From: CAYQQU01 sp964419545
GTDB taxonomy: Bacteria > Bacteroidota > Bacteroidia > Chitinophagales > Saprospiraceae
Assembly: GCA_964419545.1 (NCBI GenBank)
Contig: CAYQQU010000100.1
Coordinates: 1-15,363 of the forward strand
Reading direction: 5' to 3'
DNA length: 15,363 nucleotides
The position numbers and the translations under genes were made by a program. This document shows, piece after piece, positions 1-6,770 of the stretch. How positions within the stretch are numbered: position 1 is the stretch's first letter; each line of letters opens with the position of its first letter. The notes beneath the pieces are model-generated. The model did not search any database. It was not told where the DNA came from and worked only from the letters and a program-made list of their open reading frames with translations.

Positions 1-101
1 CAACCCGTTTTCCTTGGCTTCTAGGAAAAGTTGCATTTACTACTTGAATCTAAGATTCAAAAACACAAACGGTTGTAAATACTGTCAACTGCGTAGGTGT
101 T

Positions 102-686
102 ATGGGTAAAGGGATAGCTTTAGTTTTCAAATTACGTTACCCTAAAATGTTCGACATTTATAAGCAGTACTGTAAGGACAAACTCATCGGTATTGGCAAA
201 CTATGGTTATACAAAGGAGAAGAAAAGCAGGCATGGGTTTTGAATTTTCCGACTAAATTCCATTGGAAATATCCAAGTAAAGTGGAATACCTTGAAAAGG
301 GGCTAGATAAATTCGTCCAAACCTATAAAGAAAAAGGGATTACCTCAATTGCCTTTCCTCTTCTGGGAACTCACAATGGAGGATTGGATAAGGAAATGGT
401 TAAGGGCTTGATGGTTTCATATCTTGAGAAATGTGACATTCCTGTAGAAATATACGAATATGACCCAGATAGTCCTGATGATTTGTTCGAGGGGTTTAAG
501 AAGAAGTGGAGCGAAAAATCCGAAGAACAAATCAAAAATGGTACTGGCATTAGAAAAGACAGGATAGCCACGATTTCTAATCAACTTAACTCCAGTGATG
601 TCCGATCTATGATTGGCTTAATCAAATCTAAAGGAATAGGGATTAAGACCATGGAAAAGTGCTTTAGGTTTGTAATGGAAGAATGA
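102..686 (+). CDS. Macro-domain (ADP-ribose-binding/hydrolase) protein, 5' end disrupted
   Basis: The 194-residue product resembles macro domains of the DarG/TARG1 type, which bind ADP-ribose and remove it from nucleic acid or protein. Visible motifs are MGKGIAL at residues 1-7, NFPTKFHW at 48-55 with K52 at the position of the catalytic lysine reported in DarG, and GTHNGGLD at about 89-96. Residues after about 120 form a charged, probably helical tail of unknown role. The only ATG is at 102, but the frame upstream still encodes the family sequence TVVNTVNCVGV (69-101), with no ATG, GTG or TTG there and a stop at 51-53. A second frame reads LLESK just before this (40-54). The first strand and ADP-ribose loop are therefore encoded but out of frame, which suggests a 1-base indel near the A5 run at 59-63. 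The gene may be non-functional. A DarT-like partner, if any, lies outside the window. Composition is AT-rich. Confidence 0.7.
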   Translation: MGKGIALVFKLRYPKMFDIYKQYCKDKLIGIGKLWLYKGEEKQAWVLNFPTKFHWKYPSKVEYLEKGLDKFVQTYKEKGITSIAFPLLGTHNGGLDKEMVKGLMVSYLEKCDIPVEIYEYDPDSPDDLFEGFKKKWSEKSEEQIKNGTGIRKDRIATISNQLNSSDVRSMIGLIKSKGIGIKTMEKCFRFVMEE

Positions 687-729
687 GCCCTGGTACTTAT
701 CCCCTATCATCATCTCAAGCAAAAAGATC

Positions 730-746
730 GGTCAATTTATTTGACC
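730..746. promoter_or_regulatory. Palindromic operator candidate GGTCAA-N5-TTGACC
   Basis: Perfect 6-bp inverted arms separated by TTTAT, 44 bases upstream of the XRE gene. The right arm covers the TTTG -33 element of the predicted promoter at 740-743. The symmetry and position fit a site where the small XRE dimer represses its own gene. That function is inferred; only the palindrome and overlap are seen. Confidence 0.45.
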
Positions 747-769
747 ATTAAATATTTTTAATACATTTG
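740..769 (+). promoter_or_regulatory. Bacteroidota-type promoter for the XRE gene
   Basis: TTTG at 740-743 and TACATTTG at 762-769 are separated by 18 bases, close to the Bacteroidota consensus TTTG-N19-21-TAnnTTTG. Transcription would start near 776 and give a short leader before the ATG at 791, which has no Shine-Dalgarno sequence. Confidence 0.55.
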
Positions 770-790
770 TAAAAAATAACCATTTAGCTA

Positions 791-1051
791 ATGACGGAAA
801 AACGAGCTGAAATTAATCGGATCAAAGCCGTCCTGGAAGAGCAAGGAAGGACTCAGACCTGGCTAGCAAAGAAGTTAGGTTTGACCTTCCCTACAGTCAA
901 TGGTTGGTGCAACAATCGCAATCAGCCTTATTTGACAGATTTGGTAAGAACAGCCGAATTGCTAGAAGTAGCACCGGCGGACCTAATCGTGGACGGCTCA
1001 AAAAAAGAAAAAGGCCCGAATGAGCTCCGGACCTCCTTAAAATTTGCTTAA
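791..1051 (+). CDS. Small XRE-family helix-turn-helix regulator
   Basis: This 86-residue protein is almost entirely one XRE/Cro-type helix-turn-helix. It contains INRIKAVLEEQGRTQTWLAKKLGL (helices 1 and 2, about residues 9-32), then TFPTVNGWCNNRNQP (recognition helix and following turn, about 33-47), then a C-terminal helical part with LVRTAELLEVAPADLI. It ends in a short basic tail. Such proteins bind palindromic operators as dimers and often control toxin-antitoxin modules, phage or island genes. The gene has its own promoter with an overlapping palindrome, which fits autoregulation. It lies 104 bp after the macro-domain gene and shares its AT-rich composition, so both probably belong to one acquired segment. 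The target genes are not known. Confidence 0.85.
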   Translation: MTEKRAEINRIKAVLEEQGRTQTWLAKKLGLTFPTVNGWCNNRNQPYLTDLVRTAELLEVAPADLIVDGSKKEKGPNELRTSLKFA

Positions 1052-1140
1052 ATCTTTGAAAACGGCGTCCAAAACGGCGCCTGGAAAATAACCGCGAGGC
1101 TTAAAGCCTTGTAAATCAAGCGGCTATTGAAATCTTTTGT

Positions 1141-1211
1141 AGACCCACTAGGACTCGAACCTAGAACGACAGAACCAAAATCTGCTGTGTTGCCAATTAC
1201 ACCATGGGTCT
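1141..1211 (-). tRNA. tRNA-Gln (anticodon TTG)
   Basis: The reverse complement folds as a full 71-nt cloverleaf. The acceptor stem is AGACCCA/TGGGTCT, the D stem GTGT/ACAC with loop AATTGGCA, the anticodon stem GCAGA/TCTGT (one G-U pair) with loop TTTTGGT and anticodon TTG, and the T stem CTAGG/CCTAG with loop TTCGAGT. TTG reads CAA, so glutamine. The CCA end is not encoded. The 3' end at 1141 faces the AT-rich accessory segment. Confidence 0.95.
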
Positions 1212-1241
1212 ATGAACGCTGCATTGCCTTCAATGCGGATG

Positions 1242-1272
1242 CAAAAATAACCGAAAAAAGTCATCCTGTAAA
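1242..1272 (-). promoter_or_regulatory. Promoter of tRNA-Gln, with hairpin leader
   Basis: On the minus strand, TATTTTTG (1249 to 1242) matches TAnnTTTG, and TTTA (1272 to 1269) sits 19 bases upstream at the -33 position. Initiation near 1235 would give a leader of about 24 nt before the mature tRNA. A GCATTG-N4-CAATGC hairpin (1221-1236) covers most of that leader. Confidence 0.55.
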
Positions 1273-1433
1273 GCGGCGCGGCAATTTTTTTTGCATCGGC
1301 CGTCGCTTCCGCCCATCAGCAGCATCAGGCGCTTTTTTTCTGAAGGCGGCGCCGGTCAACCCGGATCATTCACGGATTTTTCGCCATGACGGTTGTCAGG
1401 CTTGCGTTCGCGCAGGCAGGTTTCCCCAGGTAC

Positions 1434-1527
1434 GGTGAGTAAGCGGGGCAGAATGGCGGCCGGCAATAGATTAATCTATGGATCTTCCTCACCCGCAGCG
1501 GTTACCCAAATGCCCCCCGCTACCACA
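1434..1527. other. Gene-free region with nested inverted repeats (possible structured RNA or terminator)
   Basis: The gap 1212-1592 has no credible gene. Within it, GTGAGTAAGCGGGGCA (1435-1450) pairs imperfectly with TGCCCCCCGCTACCAC (1511-1526). A second, competing pairing is GGTGAG (1434-1439) with CTCACC (1488-1493). The interior holds the perfect 14-bp palindrome ATAGATTAATCTAT (1466-1479) and a CCGCAGCGG mini-hairpin near 1493-1502. Nothing shows whether this is transcribed, or on which strand. Confidence 0.35.
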
Positions 1528-1558
1528 TTATAGCGCAAAAGCCCATCAACTTTTGACC

Positions 1559-1590
1559 TCAACCTCAGCCTCAACCTCAGCCTAACCTCC
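1559..1590. repeat. Short 12-bp tandem repeat
   Basis: Two exact copies of TCAACCTCAGCC (1559-1570 and 1571-1582) are followed by a partial copy TAACCTCC. The array ends 2 bp before the stop codon of the minus-strand dioxygenase, so it lies just downstream of that gene. Confidence 0.6.
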
Positions 1591-1592
1591 CC

Positions 1593-2417
1593 CTACTCAA
1601 ACTTCTCAAAAATCCCCTTCATCCCCATCCGCTGCAGCACGCCCTTCACCGTATTTTTCAGTTTCTCCTTCGTATTCGTCTGCATCTTTTTCACGGCCGA
1701 GTCCGAGGGGCGCGGCTTGAAGATGGTGTCGTGGTATTTGACGCCTTCGGCCAGCGGGGAGTAGTAGTAGCTGTAGATCGACTTGCGCGACTCGTCTTCC
1801 GGGATGCGGATCACGTCGTAGCCGTGGTAAGAGGTATCGGTGGTCTCGAAGATGACGGCGCGGTTGAAGCCGACTTTCACTTCTTTTTCCAGCACGCTGA
1901 CGTCTTCGTTCCACAGTTCCAGGTGGCCGCCGTACTCGTCTTTCCAGTTTTTGTTGAGGTAGATGAGGAGGTTGAGGCGGCGGTGGAGGTTGAGGACCGG
2001 GTGGACGCTGAAATCGACGTGGATGTCGAGGAAGCTGCCGTTGCGGCCCTGGTGGACGCCGGCGCCGCGGTGGTCGTCGGGCAGCACCAGGTCGTCGATC
2101 TGGGTGACCTGCTCCAGCCAGTGGACGAAGTCGGGGCCTTTGATGGCTTCCAGTACGCGTACGAAGTCGCCGTGGTACTGGTCGAAGCTCGAGCCTTCCG
2201 ATTTATTTTCGTTGAGCCCTTTGTAGTGCTTGCGCAGCTCGGTCATCTTCGGGAAGTTGGTGTAGAGCGACTCGGCGACGTCGGGCGACAGGAAGTCGTC
2301 CATCACGATGTGCTTGTAGGGCCGGCCTGCGGCGAAGGCCTCGCGGTAGTGGGCGATGGTGGCTTCGCTGACTACGGCGGGGTTGAGCACGAGGGATGAT
2401 GTATCGGTTTGCGGCAT
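1593..2417 (-). CDS. 2-oxoglutarate/Fe(II)-dependent dioxygenase
   Basis: This 274-residue protein has the double-stranded beta-helix iron site of the prolyl-4-hydroxylase-like 2OG-Fe(II) oxygenases. The HxD pair is H133 and D135 in FLDIHVDFSVHP, the distal histidine is H198 in TSYHGYDVI, and the 2-oxoglutarate-binding arginine is probably R211 in DESRKSIYSYYYS. The core also shows RRLNLLIYLNKNW and YGGHLELW, typical strands of this group. Such enzymes hydroxylate small molecules, peptides or proteins while converting 2-oxoglutarate to succinate and CO2; the substrate cannot be read from the sequence. There is no signal peptide, so it is probably cytoplasmic. The C-terminal 40 residues are basic and helical. 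The gene stands alone: 269 bp separate it from the next gene upstream, with a terminator-like repeat between. The start codon is ATG after an A-rich leader. Confidence 0.85.
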   Translation of the reverse strand: MPQTDTSSLVLNPAVVSEATIAHYREAFAAGRPYKHIVMDDFLSPDVAESLYTNFPKMTELRKHYKGLNENKSEGSSFDQYHGDFVRVLEAIKGPDFVHWLEQVTQIDDLVLPDDHRGAGVHQGRNGSFLDIHVDFSVHPVLNLHRRLNLLIYLNKNWKDEYGGHLELWNEDVSVLEKEVKVGFNRAVIFETTDTSYHGYDVIRIPEDESRKSIYSYYYSPLAEGVKYHDTIFKPRPSDSAVKKMQTNTKEKLKNTVKGVLQRMGMKGIFEKFE

Positions 2418-2509
2418 AAAAAAATAATTTGCGTTTGTCTGCCGGCGGCCGAAGCTGCGGCATCGGAAGTTTCAGGCAGTGCGCCCGGGAACAATAGTAA
2501 TGATTTTTG

Positions 2510-2572
2510 GGCAAAAAGGGGAGGGGAGCAGCCCGGGCAATCGCATTTAAAAGATGCTACCTCCCCATTGCC
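2510..2572 (-). terminator. Possible terminator after the stress-protein gene
   Basis: The inverted repeat is GGCAA-aaa-GGGGAGG (2510-2524) against CCTCCCC-a-TTGCC (2560-2572). Read on the minus strand, the inner stem is followed by TTTTTGCC, so it could end transcription leaving 2687. The loop is long (35 nt), which lowers confidence. The rest of 2418-2686 shows nothing recognisable. Confidence 0.35.
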
Positions 2573-2686
2573 GTTTTTAAGCTCCAAAAGTCAAATGCGA
2601 ATGCGCTGGAGCAGCAGCCGGTAGCGCCTTCTTGGTTCGGATCGCGTCCATTGGGAAGGCTCCCCGCGGGCCCTTGTACGTGGACG

Positions 2687-3502
2687 CTATTGCATCCCGT
2701 CGTGCATCACCAGCAGCGGCACATCGCTATGGAAGGCTTCGCGGCGGGTGACGCTGGCGTGGAAGAGGTCTTCGAAGAAGCCGCGCTCCCGGCGGATCAT
2801 GCACAGCAGGTCCGCCTCGTAGTCGTCCGCGAATTGGTTGATGCTTTCGTTGACCGAATCGCCGTCGAGCTCGTAGTGGAAGGAGTGGTCGACGCCTTCC
2901 AGGAAGATGTCGACCGAGGGATCGACGCCGGGGTCGTCCTCGCCGGTATCTTTGTGGTAGACGCGCACCTTGGCGTCGTAGGCCCGGGCGATCTGGCGCA
3001 GGGCGCCCATGACGTTCGAGCTGGAGACGGGGTTGGTGTCCATCGCCAGGATGATCACCTGTAGCGGGGGGCGGCCCTGGTAGTCGCGCGGGATGACCAG
3101 CACCGGCGCGTCGGCGTTGCGGATGACGCCGTTGGCGGTGCTGCCGATGAAGATCTCTTTCAGCCCGCTGGCGCCCTGGGTGCCCATGATGATCAGGTCC
3201 GTTTTTTCCGCTTTGGAAAGCTGGCTGATCGTTTGCACCGGATTGCCGCGCATGACGCTGGTTTTGAAGGTGGCGCCGTCGCGCAGCCGCTCTTCGAACC
3301 GCTTGCGCAGGGCGTCCATTTGTTCTTCCGCGTCTTTGCGTACGTATTCCTCCACCGACACCAGCATGCCGGCTGATTTGTAGACCTCGAAGGTGTTGAC
3401 CAGGTGGATCTCGCTCCCGAAGGTGTTGGCGATATCGATGGCGTATTCGATGGCGTTGGTGGCGTTGGCCGAAAAATCAGTAGGTACGAGCAGTTTTTTC
3501 AT
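2687..3502 (-). CDS. Universal stress protein, two UspA domains
   Basis: This 271-residue cytoplasmic protein contains two UspA folds. Domain 1 (about 1-140) starts with MKKLLVPTDFS and carries the ATP-binding motif G-x2-G-x9-G-S as G107-TQ-G110...G120-S121, followed by APVLVIP. Domain 2 (about 146-268) keeps the fold (PLLVMH at the end), but its nucleotide motif is replaced by GFFEDLFHASVTRR. The start is placed at the internal ATG because MKKLLVPTDFS is the canonical family beginning; the 11 codons upstream, up to 3535, look untranslated. A TTCAA-AAG-TTGAA inverted repeat (3507-3519) lies just upstream of the ATG. UspA proteins are usually induced by stress, starvation or hypoxia. The gene follows a second Usp gene on the same strand, 191 bp away, and lies near a sensor kinase operon that may control it. 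Confidence 0.9.
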   Translation of the reverse strand: MKKLLVPTDFSANATNAIEYAIDIANTFGSEIHLVNTFEVYKSAGMLVSVEEYVRKDAEEQMDALRKRFEERLRDGATFKTSVMRGNPVQTISQLSKAEKTDLIIMGTQGASGLKEIFIGSTANGVIRNADAPVLVIPRDYQGRPPLQVIILAMDTNPVSSSNVMGALRQIARAYDAKVRVYHKDTGEDDPGVDPSVDIFLEGVDHSFHYELDGDSVNESINQFADDYEADLLCMIRRERGFFEDLFHASVTRREAFHSDVPLLVMHDGMQ

Positions 3503-3693
3503 ACAATTCAAAAGTTGAACTCTGTGGGCAGACACTTTTTTGTTTCGGAGCGCTTCTTCTGCCGAATTTTGTTTTTCACGACAAAGAAACTCCCGCTAAA
3601 TATAACAAATTTTCCGGCTGAAAAGTGCCCCGGATAGGGCCGGTGTTTGGTTTTGAGGGCAATAAAACGGAAGAATGGAATATGGACCGGGGC

Positions 3694-4788
3694 CTAAAAA
3701 TGGAGCACCAGCAACGGTATGCGTGTGTTGAACACCATTCGCCGGGTGACGCTGCGGTGGAAGAGTTCGTCGAAGAAGGAGCGATGAGTGGTGGCCATGA
3801 TCAGCAGGTCGGCGGATTTTTGGCGGGCCGACCAGTTGAGGCCTTCCAGCACGTCTTCACTGTCGATATGAGTAATGCTGAAGGGCGTATGCCGGCGGAG
3901 CGCCAGCTTCTCGTGGGGCACGGCTTCCACGTGCCGTTTGCGGGCGCCTTTGTTGACGTGCACGACGTGCAGCGAAGCTTCGAACCGGCGCGCCAGGCCG
4001 ACCACCCGGGGCAGCACGCTTGCTTCGGCGCCGGTGTATCCGGCCGCATACACCATGTTGCGGAAGCCAGTAAACTGCACGTCCTGGGGTATCAACAATA
4101 CCGGGCAGGGGGCCCGGCGGGCTACTTCGGAGGAGATGCTGCCGAACCAGCGCCCCAGCAGGTCGCCGGCGCCGGTGGTGCCCATCACGATCAGGTCGCC
4201 GTCCCGGTCGCGGGCGCACTGCCGAATTTCTTCTACGGGCGCGCCGGTGAGGATCTCGCGGGTCTCGCCGCCGGTCCGGTCGGCGCCTACCGAGGTGCGG
4301 GCGAAAGCCGTCAGCAGTTTTTCTTTTTCGTGATAACCGTTGGCTTCACTGATGTAGGGGTTGCTCAGGTCGACCTGCGGCTGGTGAACATGCACCACCC
4401 GCAGGCGGGCGGCAAAGAGCTCGGCCAGCGCATGGGCGTAGTGGTAAGCGTTGACGGCCGCATCCGAAAAATCGGTCGGCGCGATGATCTGACGAACGGC
4501 AAAAGGCGGCGGCGATTGGTCGAAGAGGACGCTCAGGGCGATCTTCAGTTCTTCCACGCTCGGCACTTCTTCCTGAAACAAGACGTGGCCGTTGTACAAC
4601 AAAGCCGGGATCGCCGCAATGTCGTACTGCAGCAACTCGTCGATGTCCTGCACCTCTACGACGGGAATGGTCAGCCCAAGGCCCTGTAGCGCTTTGTCCA
4701 GGTTGGCCTTAAAGGCCCGGTGTTTGGCGGAACCAATACCCAGGAGCTCCAGCTTCAGCAAGTCTTGGCGGTTATTCTTATGCGTCAT
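3694..4788 (-). CDS. Thioredoxin-like domain fused to two UspA domains
   Basis: This 364-residue protein has three parts. Residues 12-90 resemble the small thioredoxin-like domain of the thioredoxin_3 type: LELLGIGSAKHRAF at the active-site position, VVEVQDIDELLQYDIAAIPALLYNG with likely cis-Pro P61, and VPSVEELKIAL. The usual CxxC is S20-A-K-H23, so disulfide chemistry is not expected. Residues 98-236 form a UspA domain starting with RQIIAPTDFSDAA and carrying an intact nucleotide motif, G203-TT-G206...G216-S217. Residues 242-364 form a second Usp domain whose motif is replaced by SFFDELFHRSVTRR, matching the signature in the neighbouring Usp protein. The gene is transcribed away from the histidine kinase at 5074, with a 285-bp shared intergenic region. 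A stress or redox-linked binding role is inferred; the client is unknown. Confidence 0.88.
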   Translation of the reverse strand: MTHKNNRQDLLKLELLGIGSAKHRAFKANLDKALQGLGLTIPVVEVQDIDELLQYDIAAIPALLYNGHVLFQEEVPSVEELKIALSVLFDQSPPPFAVRQIIAPTDFSDAAVNAYHYAHALAELFAARLRVVHVHQPQVDLSNPYISEANGYHEKEKLLTAFARTSVGADRTGGETREILTGAPVEEIRQCARDRDGDLIVMGTTGAGDLLGRWFGSISSEVARRAPCPVLLIPQDVQFTGFRNMVYAAGYTGAEASVLPRVVGLARRFEASLHVVHVNKGARKRHVEAVPHEKLALRRHTPFSITHIDSEDVLEGLNWSARQKSADLLIMATTHRSFFDELFHRSVTRRMVFNTRIPLLVLHF

Positions 4789-4845
4789 TTTCCTCGATTC
4801 CGGTTCAGCGTTAATTCACGGCGGCAACTACTGTCGTTTCCGGCG

Positions 4846-4860
4846 GTCTTCGCCGAAGAC
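4846..4860. repeat. Perfect inverted repeat in the divergent intergenic region
   Basis: GTCTTCG-C-CGAAGAC is a 7-bp perfect inverted repeat around one base, 58 bp upstream of the Usp gene ending at 4788. It could be a regulator site or chance; no second copy was seen at the neighbouring promoters. Confidence 0.3.
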
Positions 4861-4906
4861 GGAGCATTAATCAGATGCAAGATCGAGGATTGTAGCAGGG
4901 GCTACG

Positions 4907-4920
4907 GTGACTTTTGTCAT
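4907..4920. promoter_or_regulatory. Candidate CRP/FNR-type operator between Usp and kinase genes
   Basis: GTGAC-TTTT-GTCAT contains the inverted pair TGAC/GTCA with 4 bases between 5-base half-sites, the same geometry as FNR-family sites (5-N4-5). It lies between the divergent Usp gene (start 4788) and the kinase operon (start 5074), where the REC-CRP protein encoded by that operon could act on both. Use by that regulator is inferred. Confidence 0.35.
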
Positions 4921-5073
4921 CCCCCGCCATGATATTTCTCATTTTTTACTACTTTGCTATTGGGCAAATTTGGGCATTACCGATACGCCACCCGGAATTA
5001 AAGGTGAAAAACGGGTTTTCAACCGTCCAAATTTCTCGCTGCGAAGATTATTAGCAAGCTAACACCACTACCA

Positions 5074-6759
5074 TTGGCCAAAAGATCTGATCTGTCTCCT
5101 TTTTCGGAAGCCGCGCTACAGCTCGAGGCGATCTTTGCTTCGGCTACTGACGGCATCATCACCATCAGCGAAAAAGGGATCATGGAGCTGGTCAATCCCG
5201 CCGCCGCCCGCCTTTTCGGCTATGCGATCGAAGAAATGCAGGGGGAGAACGTCAGCCTGCTCATGCCCGAGCCGCACCACAGCCGCCACGACCGCTACCT
5301 CCAGGATTATCTGCGCACCGGCCAGGCCCGCATCATCGGGATCGGCCGCGAAGTGCTGGGCCGCAAAAAAGACGGCGCCACTTTCCCCATCCGGCTGAGT
5401 ATCAGCGAGGTGAAGCTGCCGGGGCGCCGCCTGTTCACCGGCATTGTCCACGACCTCACCGAACAAAAGGCCGCCGAACGCGCCCTCGAGCAGGAAAAGA
5501 AAAGGGCCCAGCGCTACCTCGACGTAGCCAATACGACCATCGTCGTGGTCGACGTAGAAGGCCGCATCCAGATGATCAACAAACAGGGCGGTGCGCTGCT
5601 GGGCCATACCGAAGAAGAGATCAAAGGCAGCCATTGGTTCGATCGCTTCATCCCCGACGATCAGCGCGCCACCGCCCGGAAAATCCACGACCTGCTCATG
5701 GCCGGCAAGACCGAGGCCGCCGATTATTTTGAGAGCGAAGTGGTCAACAAAGCCGGCGACCGCCGCCTCATCGCCTGGCGCAACGCCCTCATCCGCGACG
5801 ACGAAGGCCGGATCGAAGCTTCGATCAGCTCCGGGGTGGACATCACCGACCAGCGCGCCGCCGAGGACCGCATCATCCGCCTCAACGCCGAACTCGAAGC
5901 CCGCGTCGAAGAACGCACCGAAGAACTCGCTTCGGCCGTCAACCAGTTGTTGAACATCAACAAAAAGCTGGAATACGAGATCCAGGAACGCAAAGCCGCC
6001 GAAGAAGCGCTGCGCAAAAGCGAGCAGGAACTGCGGCGCGCCTACGAAAAAGAAAAAGAGCTCAGCGAACTCAAATCGCGCTTCGTATCTATGGCGTCGC
6101 ACGAATTTCGCACGCCCCTCAGCACCATCCTCTCTTCGGCCGACCTAATCGACGCCTACCTGCGCGAAGACCAGCAGGCCAAACGCGAAAAACACACCCG
6201 GCGCATCAAATCGGCCGTGGCCACCCTCACCGGCATCCTCAACGATTTCCTCTCGCTGAGTAAGCTGGAAGACGGGCGCATCCAGGCGGCGCCGGTCGAT
6301 TTCTCCCTCCATGCTTTCTGCAACGAAGTGCTGGAAGAAATCGAAGGCCTCCTCAAACCGGGGCAGCGGGTGGAGCTGCAACATCCGCCCCGCGAAGTTA
6401 GGCTGCGGCTCGACAAAAAGATCCTGAAAAATATTTTGTTTAACCTCCTTTCCAACGCCATCAAGTATAGCGGTCCGAACCAACCCATAGGCTGCGCCGT
6501 TGATATGGAAGAGGAAGGCATGCTGCGCATCGCGATCTCCGACCGGGGCATCGGCATCCCGGCCGACGAACAACAGCATTTGTTCACCCAGTTCTTCCGG
6601 GCCCGCAATGTCGAAAATATTCAGGGCACCGGACTGGGCCTCAATATCGTGAAGCGCTACGTGGAGATCATGCAAGGCGATGTCGCTTTCGAAAGCGAAC
6701 TCCACGTGGGTTCTACCTTTTACGTAAATTTACCGGTAAAAATCATTGAATGGCACTAA
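5074..6759 (+). CDS. FixL-like PAS-PAS sensor histidine kinase
   Basis: This 561-residue kinase has no membrane segment. PAS1 (about 13-130) is strikingly FixL-like: NVSLLMPEPHHSRHDRYL followed by RTGQARIIGIGREVLGRKKDG and FTGIVHDLTEQ. H72 aligns with the haem-ligand histidine of FixL (H200 in Bradyrhizobium) and R92 with R220, the arginine that contacts bound oxygen. The R206 and H214 positions are D78 and R86. PAS2 spans about 145-262, followed by a coiled coil (265-335). The HisKA domain has H343 in ASHEFRTPLS. The ATPase domain has N461 in NLLSNAIKYS, D490 in SDRGIGI and GTGLGL at 518-523. The start is TTG, the only conventional start codon between the upstream stop (5005-5007) and PAS1. 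It is the first gene of an operon with the response regulator at 6771, its probable partner. Oxygen or redox sensing is inferred from the PAS1 residues. Confidence 0.88.
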   Translation: MAKRSDLSPFSEAALQLEAIFASATDGIITISEKGIMELVNPAAARLFGYAIEEMQGENVSLLMPEPHHSRHDRYLQDYLRTGQARIIGIGREVLGRKKDGATFPIRLSISEVKLPGRRLFTGIVHDLTEQKAAERALEQEKKRAQRYLDVANTTIVVVDVEGRIQMINKQGGALLGHTEEEIKGSHWFDRFIPDDQRATARKIHDLLMAGKTEAADYFESEVVNKAGDRRLIAWRNALIRDDEGRIEASISSGVDITDQRAAEDRIIRLNAELEARVEERTEELASAVNQLLNINKKLEYEIQERKAAEEALRKSEQELRRAYEKEKELSELKSRFVSMASHEFRTPLSTILSSADLIDAYLREDQQAKREKHTRRIKSAVATLTGILNDFLSLSKLEDGRIQAAPVDFSLHAFCNEVLEEIEGLLKPGQRVELQHPPREVRLRLDKKILKNILFNLLSNAIKYSGPNQPIGCAVDMEEEGMLRIAISDRGIGIPADEQQHLFTQFFRARNVENIQGTGLGLNIVKRYVEIMQGDVAFESELHVGSTFYVNLPVKIIEWH

Positions 6760-6770
6760 AAACCCAAGCC

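Noticed and set aside
1127..1438. 103-codon plus-strand frame
   Set aside because: It runs across the tRNA-Gln gene and a GC-rich gap; no family similarity and no leader.
3625..4689. 354-codon plus-strand frame opposite the thioredoxin-Usp gene
   Set aside because: No family pattern; the opposite strand has strong Usp motifs.
4953..4972. Promoter for the kinase gene from TTTG at 4953 and CAAATTTG at 4965
   Set aside because: The spacing is only 8 bases and the first base of the -7 element does not match; CAAATTTG is also a self-palindrome, so orientation is undefined.
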